Below, one piece after another: positions 33,729 through 42,548 of a stretch of 60,353 bases of DNA. The DNA is from Blautia sp. Its GTDB lineage: Bacteria; Bacillota; Clostridia; Lachnospirales; Lachnospiraceae. The notes under the pieces are model-generated. The model was not told the origin of the DNA. It searched no databases and saw nothing but the letters and a program-made list of their open reading frames with translations. Numbering within the stretch: position 1 is the first letter of the stretch; the number at the start of each line of letters is the position of its first letter. The stretch is from positions 1 through 60,353 of the forward strand of contig JAETNR010000024.1 of NCBI GenBank assembly GCA_021772055.1, in the 5' to 3' direction. A program made the translations under genes and the position numbers.

Positions 33729-33934
33729 GAACAATAGTGAAGATAGAGAATTCCGTATACGGAAAGAGTCTTTCTATGTATGTAGACAGTACGAGTAAAG
33801 TAAATGAATTAATGCTCGATCTGATAGAGGCAGGATTTACCGTTGACTATGAGCCTCGTTATATATCGGGAAATTATGAAGGATGCTTTCTGTGTGAGGA
33901 TGGAAATGTGATTAAAATATGTTGTAGAAAATAA
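33725..33934 (+). CDS. Small uncharacterised protein before the MFS transporter
   Basis: A 69-aa protein, not recognised. It begins MRTIVKIENSVYGKSLSMYV and has two cysteine-containing stretches near the end (GCFLCEDG, KICCRK). No ribosome site of its own; its start overlaps the stop of a 19-residue frame, so it is probably translated by coupling. It is 17 bases before the MFS gene. Confidence 0.5.
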   Translation: MRTIVKIENSVYGKSLSMYVDSTSKVNELMLDLIEAGFTVDYEPRYISGNYEGCFLCEDGNVIKICCRK

Positions 33935-33950
33935 AAGAGGAGTGATGACC

Positions 33951-35129
33951 ATGCCAAATTATCGAAAAACAAAAAGAGCCTGTTATATGGGATTTATTAC
34001 ACAGGCAATTGCAGCTAATTTTGCCCCATTGTTATTTTTAAAATTTCATAATGATTATCAGATTACACTTGGAAAAATCGCATTGATTTCTACCTGCTTT
34101 TTCCTTACACAGTTGTTGGTAGACTTGTTTTGTGCAAAGTTTGTGGACAAAATAGGGTATCGTATCTGTATTGTTGCTTCTGAGGTATGTTCCGCAGCAG
34201 GATTGGTTGGTCTGGCTTTTCTGCCGGAGCTTTTGCCGGAACCGTTTGTTGGAATTATCCTGAGTGTGATTGTATATGCAGTCGGAAGTGGTCTGATTGA
34301 AGTGCTTTGCAGCCCGATCGTAGAGGCGTGTCCATTTGATAACAAAGAGGCAACGATGAGTCTGCTTCACTCTTTTTATTGTTGGGGAGCAGTGGGAACG
34401 ATTGTGATCTCCACACTGTTTTTTGCAGTGTTTGGCGTGGACAGCTGGAAATGGCTGGCTGTATTATGGGCACTTGTTCCGGCCATAAATATCTATAATT
34501 TTGCAACCTGCCCGATTGAGCATTTGGTAGATGAGGGGCAGGGAATGGGAATAAAGGAACTGTTTCGCAAACCTCTTTTCTGGCTTTCCATATGCTTAAT
34601 GATCTGCTCCGGTGCATCAGAACTGGCTATGGCACAATGGGCATCTGCTTATGCGGAGGCTGCTCTGGGACTGTCAAAGACAATTGGCGATCTGGCCGGT
34701 CCCTGCATGTTTGCTGTTACAATGGGAATCAGTCGTGTGATTTTCGGAAAATATGGTGATAAAATAGATCTGATGAAATTTATGACCGGATCCGGAATTT
34801 TATGTGTGATATGCTACCTGCTGGCTTCTGTTTCGTCGAATCCGATAACAGGTTTGATTGGATGTATTATCTGTGGTTTTTCTGTTGGGATTATGTGGCC
34901 CGGCACAATCAGTATTTCATCAGAAAGATTTCCGGCAGGTGGAACGGCTATGTTTGCTTTGCTTGCTATGGCGGGGGATCTGGGTGGAAGCATAGGTCCG
35001 GGGATTGTTGGACGTGTTACACAAAGTGCTGGAGACAATATTCGTGCAGGTATGGGAGTTGGACTTTTGTTCCCGGTTACTTTATTGATCATGCTTTTTA
35101 TTTTTGCAAGGCAAAAGAATCATAAATGA
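33951..35129 (+). CDS. MFS transporter (sugar-transporter-like)
   Basis: A 392-aa polytopic membrane protein with about twelve segments. MFS motif A is suggested by LFCAKFVDKIGYRICIVAS between segments 2 and 3, and GISRVIFGKYGDKIDLMKF marks the equivalent loop in the second half. It resembles fucose/glucose-type MFS permeases of gut Firmicutes. Starts at GTG 33942 or ATG 33951; the latter is 8 bases after GAGGAG. The AraC gene is divergent. Substrate unknown; import of a sugar sensed by the AraC cupin is likely. Confidence 0.85.
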   Translation: MPNYRKTKRACYMGFITQAIAANFAPLLFLKFHNDYQITLGKIALISTCFFLTQLLVDLFCAKFVDKIGYRICIVASEVCSAAGLVGLAFLPELLPEPFVGIILSVIVYAVGSGLIEVLCSPIVEACPFDNKEATMSLLHSFYCWGAVGTIVISTLFFAVFGVDSWKWLAVLWALVPAINIYNFATCPIEHLVDEGQGMGIKELFRKPLFWLSICLMICSGASELAMAQWASAYAEAALGLSKTIGDLAGPCMFAVTMGISRVIFGKYGDKIDLMKFMTGSGILCVICYLLASVSSNPITGLIGCIICGFSVGIMWPGTISISSERFPAGGTAMFALLAMAGDLGGSIGPGIVGRVTQSAGDNIRAGMGVGLLFPVTLLIMLFIFARQKNHK

Positions 35130-35132
35130 AAT

Positions 35133-35193
35133 TTTTTCCCAAAAGTGGGAAAAAGGCTGAGAATAGTCAACGGCGGATAATGATGTCCGCCGT
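35133..35193. terminator. Two terminator hairpins between convergent MFS and STAND genes
   Basis: TTTTTCCCA (35133-35141) pairs with TGGGAAAAA (35146-35154). A second stem ACGGCGGA (35170-35177) pairs with TCCGCCGT (35186-35193). Together they can stop transcription from both sides. Confidence 0.75.
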
Positions 35194-35266
35194 AAATTTA
35201 TTTCTGTTTATTTATTGAAGCCAAGATGCCTTTGGCCAGTGCGATACTAATCTGTGGGTACAATTC

Positions 35267-37096
35267 CTAAATTTCCTGACATTTTTCTTCAATCAATTCC
35301 GGCTCATCTGCCCAGACATCCTCATAGATTTTCATAGCCTTTTTGAAATGGGTTTTAGCCTGTGAGATATTTGCTGTAATCAGGCAGATATTTCCCATGG
35401 CTTCCTGCACCTGTGCATAATCCAGACAGTGATCGGAATTATAGTCTTTGATAATCTGTGCCAGTTTCTGGAGAGCCGACATTGCCCGCTCTGGTTCCTG
35501 CATTTCTGTCAATAAGGCGGCGTAATTGTTGATCTGCGGGATACTGTCATTGGTGTAAAGCAGCTTATACTGTTCCAGTAGCAAGATACCCTTTTCCATG
35601 TGTCCTTTTGCAAATTCTGTCTGACCGTTTATGCGATAAAGACCTCCAAGATTGGCATGAAGGTTGGAAACAAGGTGGGCATTACCGTCTGTGGTTTCTT
35701 TGATTTGCGCAAGTGCTTCTTTTTCCAGCTTGATGGCTTTTTCTGGTTTTGTTTCCATTGTTGCCTGGTAATCCAGCAACAGTGCACGGTCAGAAGAGGT
35801 GCCATGATTATTTCCTTTCAAAAGTTGTTTCAATTCCCGGATAATTTCTTTCATACCTTTCTGGTAGTGGTATTTCTCCATATATGGGAAGACATCCTCT
35901 AAAAATAGAAGGTATTTGGATATATCATCTTTTTCAATCAGGTGAATGATATTTTCCACTGTCTGGAACATTTTTTTGTAATAGTTGACTTCCGTGCCGT
36001 GCATCAAACATATTTTTTGAAGAGAATCCAATAAAGTGTGGCAGGTTGTGACGGAAGGTCTGGTTTCAGAAAGGGCGATTTCCTGAATCATTGGGTGCAG
36101 GGAAATGGTATGCCGGGTGTTTGCCTGCACAAAACCTGTCTCAATCAGGTCATTGATGTCATTTAAAGTAGTTTGTCCAAGCCAGTCAGCAAAGATACGG
36201 GCGGAAATACCGGCAGGAGGCAGAAAACACAGATCACGCATAATATCCTGTTGTTCTTGTGAAATGGAATAAAGGGAGAACAGGGTGTGAATATGGTTAT
36301 AGTAAGTTACCTTGCTGTTCTGTCCGTCCTTGATGGCGTTGATTTTGTCTTCATTTTCAAGGGACGCCTTTTCCTCCCGGAGTTTTTCCAGTAATTGCTT
36401 TGGAGGTAAAATCCCATTTTCCAGAAGTTTTGCTGCCAGTTCTACCGCAAAGGTATGGCGGTGAACGGTTTGTATAATCTCTTCTACAAGTGTCCGGTGT
36501 TCTTCTGCTTCCGAATAAAATGAAGATGCCAGCTGAAACAAACTGGAGGGTTCCTGTATTTCTTTTAGCTGCAGAATGCAATGTCCATCAAATTTACTTC
36601 TTGTCGTAAATAGAACCCGGCAGCGGTATTTCAACACTACCGATAGAAAACTGTCCTGTGTAGCAGTCACATTGAAATTATCTATGATGAGCAGGGTATC
36701 ATCCTTCAGAGAGCGAAGAAAACGGTTGTGTTTTCGGAAACGTTCTTCTTTGCAGTCTTCTGGCAGATCGTCAGTGAAATCCATATCTGTAACTGACTGA
36801 TGTAAATCTCCGGTATATTCGACATAAAGGATGTTGGTATAATATTTTTTGTATTGTTTCGCATATGCTTTCGCCATCTCACTCTTTCCGATTCCGGCAA
36901 TCCCATAGAGAAATACTTTGCTGTTTTCTTCCAACATTGTATGTAACTCTCCCAGTTCTTCTTCCCTTCCAACAAAATGACGGCACGGCCTGGGCACTTC
37001 ACTGTCCATGATATAATCCAGGACAACCGGGGAGAGGGCACCGCCTGCGATCAGTTTCTGATTTCTGGTATCCCTTTTAACAAATTGACGCTCCAT
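35267..37096 (-). CDS. STAND (NB-ARC-like) ATPase with C-terminal TPR repeats
   Basis: A 609-aa protein. Order: VGREEELGELHTMLEE (entry to the domain), Walker A YGIAGIGKSEMA, Walker B LLIIDNFNVT, sensor RVLFTTRSKFD, a winged-helix region near residues 280-340, then helical TPR-like repeats to the end (LVSNLHANLGGLYRINGQTE, VQEAMGNICLITANISQAKT). STAND proteins oligomerise on sensing a ligand and act in defence or regulation. No effector domain is visible at this end. The ATG at 37096 lacks a ribosome site; the frame stays open upstream and joins the next feature through a frameshift. The functional form was probably about 750 aa. Confidence 0.82.
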   Translation of the reverse strand: MERQFVKRDTRNQKLIAGGALSPVVLDYIMDSEVPRPCRHFVGREEELGELHTMLEENSKVFLYGIAGIGKSEMAKAYAKQYKKYYTNILYVEYTGDLHQSVTDMDFTDDLPEDCKEERFRKHNRFLRSLKDDTLLIIDNFNVTATQDSFLSVVLKYRCRVLFTTRSKFDGHCILQLKEIQEPSSLFQLASSFYSEAEEHRTLVEEIIQTVHRHTFAVELAAKLLENGILPPKQLLEKLREEKASLENEDKINAIKDGQNSKVTYYNHIHTLFSLYSISQEQQDIMRDLCFLPPAGISARIFADWLGQTTLNDINDLIETGFVQANTRHTISLHPMIQEIALSETRPSVTTCHTLLDSLQKICLMHGTEVNYYKKMFQTVENIIHLIEKDDISKYLLFLEDVFPYMEKYHYQKGMKEIIRELKQLLKGNNHGTSSDRALLLDYQATMETKPEKAIKLEKEALAQIKETTDGNAHLVSNLHANLGGLYRINGQTEFAKGHMEKGILLLEQYKLLYTNDSIPQINNYAALLTEMQEPERAMSALQKLAQIIKDYNSDHCLDYAQVQEAMGNICLITANISQAKTHFKKAMKIYEDVWADEPELIEEKCQEI

Positions 37097-37107
37097 ACCA
37101 AAGGAGA

Positions 37108-37539
37108 TCAGCTTTGCCAGAAACAGGAGCCGTGATCCGCAGGTTTGTACAGTAATGCCAGTTTGTTCTTTTTCGCTCCAGAGATGGTGGGATCCTGCAT
37201 AAACAGGGTGTAGACATCCTGCAGTGCCTTGCTGCAGTCGGTCATCAGTGGCAGAAGATTTTGCTGTATTGTTTCAGCCAGTTTTTCCTGCTTACTTGGT
37301 TTGGCATAGTAAGTAGAGATTTTAGGGCTGATCTTCGCCTGTCCTGTCATCCACCGGCAGACAAGCCCATTATCAAAAGAAAAATCTTTGCTTTCCGGGC
37401 TGTCCATAAAATCCTCAAATACTTCATATAAAAATTCAGGCTGGCTCATCTGGTTACTTTCGCTGATATGATTTTTTAAACATGTCATTATAGAGCTAAA
37501 ATCGCATCGATCCAATTGCAATCCCACCTTTCGTATCAT
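37108..37539 (-). pseudogene. N-terminal domain of the STAND protein, separated by a frameshift
   Basis: 143 codons of a helical domain I do not recognise (SQPEFLYEVFEDFMDS, LVCRWMTGQAKISPKI, NLLPLMTDCSKALQDVYTLF). It ends GSCFWQS*, but the overlapping frame continues as FLAKLISFGMERQFV into the STAND gene. A one-base loss near 37115-37120 explains the break; no slippery heptamer is seen. AAAGGTGG lies inside the frame, so translation may begin at an in-frame TTG around 37515-37521 rather than at the ATG. It could be the effector or sensor domain of the protein. Confidence 0.6.
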
Positions 37540-37700
37540 TTCTTCTTTTATCTGGTACTACATTTCTTTTATCATAGCACAAACATATGTTCTGCACAAT
37601 GGTATTTCAATATTGTGAACAAAAGTAACAGGGAAACAGTCAATCTGCTCTCAATTTCCATTCAATGCATTTTGTTTAATAAATAGTTAGAATCGAGTCA

Positions 37701-37858
37701 GGCTTTCGAAAGCCGAATTCAATTCATACAGAACTTTTTAAGAACGCCTCCGGCGTTCTTGCCGCGGCACGGCTGGGCACGAAGTGCTCTACTGCTTGAC
37801 GTGCCTGCGATCCGCCGGAGGTTACAACTTTCAGCAGAGGAAATTTGCTGAAAGTTGT
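37701..37858 (+). ncRNA. Highly structured leader before the TnpW-like gene
   Basis: A 160-base GC-rich region in an AT-rich context packed with inverted repeats: GGCTTTCGAAAGCC (palindrome, 37701-37714), AAGAACGCC with GGCGTTCTT (37740-37760), CCTCCGGCG (37747-37755) with CGCCGGAGG (37813-37821), and ACAACTTTCAGCA with TGCTGAAAGTTGT (37824-37858, 13 bp perfect). The CCTCCGGCG element can pair either locally or with the distant copy, so two exclusive folds exist. It could be a regulatory RNA, a regulated leader or a recombination site. Confidence 0.5.
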
Positions 37859-37914
37859 ACAATCCTGCCGGCATAGGATGTAAAGAGGACTGTATGCTGA
37901 AGGAGGCATATAGC

Positions 37915-38121
37915 ATGAAAACGTTATTCGTTCCCGCAGAGCAGACAGTAACATCAATGGAAACTCGGTGTGCAGACAACAGCTATGAAGAATCTGACAA
38001 GATTCAAAATGAAATGGTAAGTTATGAGCATGATGGGTATCAGGTTCGTGTACATTTCAATGGTAATAAAACATTAATGCAGTGTATACAGAACCTGGTG
38101 GAACGAAGAATTGGAGGTTGA
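37915..38121 (+). CDS. Small transposon-encoded protein (TnpW-like)
   Basis: A 68-aa protein starting MKTLFVPAEQTVTSMETR, with a C-terminal part (YQVRVHFNGNKTLMQCIQNL) resembling the small TnpW-type proteins that precede large serine recombinases in clostridial elements. ATG 37915 follows AAGGAGGCATATAGC; the upstream frame from 37855 runs through the hairpin and is not used. It lies 76 bases before the first recombinase. Probably an accessory or excision-control factor; the function of TnpW proteins is not settled. Confidence 0.65.
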   Translation: MKTLFVPAEQTVTSMETRCADNSYEESDKIQNEMVSYEHDGYQVRVHFNGNKTLMQCIQNLVERRIGG

Positions 38122-38197
38122 TTTTATCCAACTTCTATTGCAAGATAAAGACAATTAAAGACAATGACCATACAAGACTAAAGAAAAGAGGGATAGG

Positions 38198-39787
38198 ATG
38201 TATCAGGCAGGTGTTTATTGTCGCATTTCCATAGAGGAGCAGAAAAAGGAGGGTGAATACAGCAACAGTATTCACTCTCAGATTCAAATGGCAAGGGATT
38301 ATATTGCTGATCATGGAGATATTGTGGAAGTAAAAGTCTATGCAGATGACGGAGCTTCAGGAAGTAATTTTGACAGAACGGAATTTCGAAGAATGCTTGC
38401 AGATATTGAGCTGGGTGTCATCAATATGGTAATTCTGAAAGATGTATCGAGGCTGGGAAGAGAACATATTGATACCAATTATTATCTGGGCAAATATTTC
38501 CCGGAGAAACGGATTCGGGTCGTATCACTTCTGGATCATTATGATTCTTCTGTTGCTGCTTATGATGAACTGCTGGAAATTAAGACATTGTTAAATGATA
38601 TGTATCTGAGAGATACGTCAAAAAAAATCAAGACCACGATTCAGGCAAAAAGAAGCATGGGAGAATACACTCCCAAAGAGCCGCCATTTGGTTATGTGAA
38701 AAGCAAAACAATTCGTAATCATCTGGAAGTCGATACTTATGCAGCAGAGATTGTTGGCAGGATTTACAGAATGTATCTGGACGGTTCCGGCTGTACGGTA
38801 ATTTGCAGAGTTCTGAATGAAGATCACATTCCATCTCCGGCAAAGTATAAAAAAGAGGTTTTGAAAAGCGGATACGCATGGGATGTGGGAAAAGGCGTAT
38901 GGACACCTGCAACTGTAAGAAGTATCTTGAAAAATCCGGTGTACACGGGTGCGGTCGTCATCAGAAAATATGATAAGCCTTCGTATAAGCTGAGTTATCG
39001 AAAGGCAATTCCGCTGGAAGAACTGGAACTGATACCGGATGCACATGAAGCAATTATCTCAAAAGAAGATTTTGAGCAGGCTCAACAAATTAGAAAAGAA
39101 CACCGGGTTCCTTATTTTGATAAAAATAAGGAACCGCACAAGTATGTTGGAATGCTTTTTTGCGGAAAATGTAAAACAGCTATGCGCAAGCGGTATCTGG
39201 CTTCACATGATGGGTATGACGGATATATGTGTGGATTTCATCAAAAGATGGGTCAGAATTATTGCGAACTGAATCATATTACATTTGAAAAGTTGGATGA
39301 ACTGGTGGTATTTGCAATTAATCAGCAGTTAAAACAAATGCGGAGTGACCTGAAAAATCTGGAATCTCACCTCGAACAGCAGAAACCGGAAATGGATAGT
39401 AAAATTGCTCGTTTAGAGGCAAAAATGGAGAGAAATACAGGATATCGGAAAAAGGCTTATGAACAGTTTATGGACGATGTCCTTTCCAAAGAGGAGTATC
39501 TGGAACTAAAACAGATGTATGAAAATGAAAATAAACAATATCAAAAAGAACTGCAGAAGCTGAAAAACACGGAGCAAGAGCAAATGGCAGCTGTAAAGGA
39601 TACAGAAAAATGGTTGGAGAATTTCAGCCGTAGAAAATTGACGGTGAAACATCTGACGAGAGAAGTTCTTGTTGAGTTAATAGACAGGATTTATGTGTAT
39701 CCGAATCAGAAAATAGACATTTACTTTAAATTCGCTTCTGAGGATGGCTCCGTAGAAAAAATAATACAGAAAGACGGTGTGGTATGA
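38198..39787 (+). CDS. Large serine recombinase 1
   Basis: A 529-aa integrase: resolvase catalytic domain (YCRISIEEQ with Ser11 as nucleophile, then KDVSRLGREHIDTNYYLGKY), recombinase domain with WTPATVRSILKNPVYTGAVV, a zinc ribbon (CGKCKTAMRKR then MCGFHQKMGQNYC) and a coiled coil around residues 380-490. It cuts and joins DNA at att sites with a 2-base overlap. The next recombinase overlaps it by four bases. The pair lies at the right end, next to attR. Confidence 0.94.
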   Translation: MYQAGVYCRISIEEQKKEGEYSNSIHSQIQMARDYIADHGDIVEVKVYADDGASGSNFDRTEFRRMLADIELGVINMVILKDVSRLGREHIDTNYYLGKYFPEKRIRVVSLLDHYDSSVAAYDELLEIKTLLNDMYLRDTSKKIKTTIQAKRSMGEYTPKEPPFGYVKSKTIRNHLEVDTYAAEIVGRIYRMYLDGSGCTVICRVLNEDHIPSPAKYKKEVLKSGYAWDVGKGVWTPATVRSILKNPVYTGAVVIRKYDKPSYKLSYRKAIPLEELELIPDAHEAIISKEDFEQAQQIRKEHRVPYFDKNKEPHKYVGMLFCGKCKTAMRKRYLASHDGYDGYMCGFHQKMGQNYCELNHITFEKLDELVVFAINQQLKQMRSDLKNLESHLEQQKPEMDSKIARLEAKMERNTGYRKKAYEQFMDDVLSKEEYLELKQMYENENKQYQKELQKLKNTEQEQMAAVKDTEKWLENFSRRKLTVKHLTREVLVELIDRIYVYPNQKIDIYFKFASEDGSVEKIIQKDGVV

Positions 39788-41376
39788 TGTATCAAATGGC
39801 AGCGTACTGTCGTCTCTCAAAGGACGATGGAGAGAATAAAATCAGTGAAAGTATTGAAAACCAGATGAAACTGATCCGTGAATATGTGAGTAAATCGGAT
39901 GATCTGGAGATTGCAGAGATTTATATTGACGATGGTTATTCTGGGCTTTATTTTGCAAACAGACCGGAATTTCAGAGGATGATGGAGGATATTTACAAAG
40001 GAAAAATTCAGGGAGTGATTACAAAAGATATTTCCCGTCTTGGGCGTGAGCATATTGAAACCAGTAATTACATAGAGCGAGTGTTTCCTTCTCTCGGTAT
40101 TCGTTATATAGCAATTCTGGATGGGGTGGACTCTGTTTCTCACAGCAATGAAGAACTGGCACAGTTTAAGACCTTATTTAACGATATGTACAGCCGAGAC
40201 ATATCCAAGAAAATCAGAGGTGCGCTTTCCGCACAGAAAAAACGAGGTCAGTTCATGTCTGGATTTGCGCCATATGGATATATCAAAGATCCGAAAGATA
40301 AACATCATTTCCTTGTGGATGAAGAAGCGGCAAAGGTGGTACGGAAAATATTTTACATGTATCTGGAAGGCTATTCCAGAGATGGAATTGCGAAAAAACT
40401 GAATGAAGAAGGAATCCTGACACCATCTGAGTATAAAAGAAAAGTTCAGGGGCTCAAGTATTCTAATGCAAAGGAAAAGGTAGGTGCAAAAGGCTGGGCA
40501 TACCCAACCATCAATGTGATTTTAAGAAACCGGGTCTACACAGGAGCTATGGTACAGCATAAGTCAGAAAAGATTTCCTACAAAGTGGAGAAATATCATT
40601 ATATTCCAGAAGAACAACAGTATATTGTGGATGGAATGCATGACTCTATCATCAGCAAGGATACTTTTGATCAGGCACAGGAAATAATGAAAAGACGAAC
40701 ACGGGCATCGGGATTTCATAGTGAAGTGAAAAAAGTCAATCCGTATGCGGGTATTCTTGTCTGCGGTGACTGTGGATATAATCTCCAGAGAGTAACCTGC
40801 CGGGATGGTTATGAGTGTGGTTCCTATCATAAAAAGGGAAATACGATCTGTTATTCTCATTTTATTAAGAAAGAAGTTCTGGATTCCATTGTGAAAAATG
40901 AAATTCAAAGACAAGCGAAACTGGCACTGAAAGAAAGTGATAAGGATGAAATACTAAAAGTGGCAGATCGCAGGAAGGAGGTGCAAAGAAGGTGTGAAGA
41001 AGCGGATCAGCGGATAGAACGCCTGCAGACGGAATTGGCAGGGGTTCAGAAATATAAAAAGAAAACTTATGAAAATTATGTGGATGGCGTTCTGGATAAA
41101 GAAGAATATCTCTCCTATAAGGCAGAATATGAAAAACAGGATCAGGATATTCGAGAGAAAATCCAACAGGCAGAACAGGAAAAAGACAGTTTTGGAGAAG
41201 CCGAGGGGGCTTACGAAAACTGGATAGAAAAATTTATCAAATACGGAACGTTATCAGAGGTAACACGAGAAATTGTGACAGAGTTGATTGACAAAATTAT
41301 AGTGAATGGGGATATGAGCATTGATATTGTATTTAAATATCAGTCACCTTATCCGGTAGAAAAAATGGCAGTGTAA
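39784..41376 (+). CDS. Large serine recombinase 2
   Basis: A 530-aa paralogue of the preceding gene. Catalytic motif YCRLSKDDGENKISESIENQ and KDISRLGREHIETSNYI; recombinase domain WAYPTINVILRNRVYTGAMV; zinc ribbon CGDCGYNLQRVTC to GNTIC; coiled coil at 390-490. The start ATG overlaps the upstream stop (ATGA), so both proteins are made together. All catalytic residues (Ser and the Arg pair) are visible in both, suggesting that both are active or form a heteromeric enzyme. Confidence 0.94.
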   Translation: MMYQMAAYCRLSKDDGENKISESIENQMKLIREYVSKSDDLEIAEIYIDDGYSGLYFANRPEFQRMMEDIYKGKIQGVITKDISRLGREHIETSNYIERVFPSLGIRYIAILDGVDSVSHSNEELAQFKTLFNDMYSRDISKKIRGALSAQKKRGQFMSGFAPYGYIKDPKDKHHFLVDEEAAKVVRKIFYMYLEGYSRDGIAKKLNEEGILTPSEYKRKVQGLKYSNAKEKVGAKGWAYPTINVILRNRVYTGAMVQHKSEKISYKVEKYHYIPEEQQYIVDGMHDSIISKDTFDQAQEIMKRRTRASGFHSEVKKVNPYAGILVCGDCGYNLQRVTCRDGYECGSYHKKGNTICYSHFIKKEVLDSIVKNEIQRQAKLALKESDKDEILKVADRRKEVQRRCEEADQRIERLQTELAGVQKYKKKTYENYVDGVLDKEEYLSYKAEYEKQDQDIREKIQQAEQEKDSFGEAEGAYENWIEKFIKYGTLSEVTREIVTELIDKIIVNGDMSIDIVFKYQSPYPVEKMAV

Positions 41377-41406
41377 CCGAATAAGCGGCGGAGCAGCTAT
41401 TCGGTT
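41375..41406 (+). terminator. Hairpin after the recombinase genes
   Basis: ACCGAATA pairs with TATTCGGT around a GC-rich loop, directly behind the stop of recombinase 2. No long T run, so it is a modest terminator. Confidence 0.6.
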
Positions 41407-41470
41407 ATGAGCAAGTAACGAAGTGGATTGCGAATATCCGCTTTACAAACTGCAATTTTTTTTTATAGTA

Positions 41471-41506
41471 TCTTTCCCCTAGTTATAATGAACACATAGA
41501 GGAGAC
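41471..41506. other. Right attachment site of the integrated element (attR)
   Basis: The element arm (complement TTATAACTAGGGGAAAGA, 41471-41488) mirrors the left arm TTGTAATTAGGGGAAGA. Joining both ends gives a near-palindrome whose exact centre is the CA at 41495-41496, the same bases shared with the left junction. Host sequence resumes with TAGAGGAGACTC. Confidence 0.82.
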
Positions 41507-42259
41507 TCTCTTCTGGAAACCTATATTGATACGGTGTCCAATATGGGACGTCTTGTCATTTGTGCAGGGACAGGAAATAACGGGAATGACAATCTGCATA
41601 CAGCAGGTCAGGTTATGGGAGAGGAGATCAAGGAAATCGAATTGGGAGTAAGTCCATACGAGTCAGTGCTGAATGTGCAGCTCTGGAAAGCCTATGCAGA
41701 TGAGATTGAGATTTTTCTGGAGCACCCGTCAGGGACGAGAATTGGCCCTCTGTATGAAGAACTTGGTCCTCAGCGGTACAGTATTGGAAATACGGAGCTT
41801 TTAATTTATTATGGGAAACCGGGGCCTTTTCAGATCACACAGGAAATCTATTTTGACTTTATCCCTCGCGGAAATTATGTGGACAGCGGTGTCTGGAAGA
41901 TGATTCTCCGGGGAAGAAATATCCGGGAAGGGGAATATTATCTCTGGCTTCCCGGCGGGGGTGCTTTAAACCCTAATACCGGCTTTTTCCTGCCTCAGGC
42001 GCAGGGAACTTTAACGATTCCATCCACCGCATCCAGGGTAATTACAGTGGGAGCTTATGACTCCCGTCTGAATACCTATGCGGATTTTTCCGGAAGGGGA
42101 AGCGTGAACCTGATTTACCGGAAACCGGATCTTGCCGCACCGGGAGTAGACATTATTGCGCCTGTTCCCGGCGGAAATTACGCCTCTGTTACCGGAACCT
42201 CCTTTGCCGCTCCTTTTGTCAGCGGCGCGGCTGCGCTTTTGATGGAATGGGGGGAATGA
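41498..42259 (+). pseudogene. Distal part of the split subtilisin-like protease, 3'-truncated
   Basis: In frame with the left half: RGDSLLETYIDTVSNMGR continues from NYGSH. It holds the inserted beta domain between His and Ser typical of this S8 group and the catalytic Ser in TGTSFAAPFVSGAAALLMEW. It then ends WGE*, where family members normally continue for about 40-50 residues, so the C-terminus is lost at about 42255. Excision of the element would thus restore the triad but not the C-terminus. Confidence 0.88.
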
Positions 42260-42548
42260 GTTATTATATTGTTAAGTTAGAAAGAACCCAGTAAATATAA
42301 GGGTTTCGCAGACTTTTGTCCTACGAAAAAATAAAAAATATCATGATAATTTTGAGGATGAGTACAGGTATCAGAGTCAAAATTTAGTGGTGAAAAGGCA
42401 GTTTGCAATAATATTACTCACAGTAGTCAGAGTATAAATTTGGTAGGTGATTATGTAATGCAGTTTTTCTTTCCCGCCCAGAAGAATAATGTATTTATGT
42501 AGCAATGTTTAGAGTTATGTTTGCGAGGCAAAACGAAAGAAAGGTGGC
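42260..42548. other. Scar sequence after the subtilase
   Basis: AT-rich sequence with no gene. It contains the stretch ACCCAGTAAATATAAGGGT followed by TTCGCAG near 42289-42313, an att-like inverted repeat, and then runs into the 5'-truncated response regulator. Confidence 0.4.

Larger units (their letters stand above)
25331..41496. mobile_element. 16.2-kb integrative mobilizable element inserted by serine recombinases
   Basis: The element splits a subtilase gene and is bounded by a shared CAT (25330-25332 and 41495-41497). Removing it restores the protease frame as NYGSH-RGDSLLE. Element contents in order: ribbon-helix-helix protein, AbiF-type toxin with its RNA, MobA/MobL relaxase, oriT, DUF3847 protein, DnaC-like loader, RepA, ParM-like actin, GNAT, AraC regulator with MFS transporter, STAND/TPR ATPase, TnpW-like protein, and two large serine recombinases. 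It lacks a type IV secretion system, so it is mobilizable rather than self-transmissible. The rep and par genes hint at an autonomous circular stage. Confidence 0.9.

Noticed and set aside
37108..37120. Programmed -1 frameshift in the STAND gene
   Set aside because: No slippery heptamer or stimulatory stem is visible at the overlap, so a mutation or sequence error is more likely.
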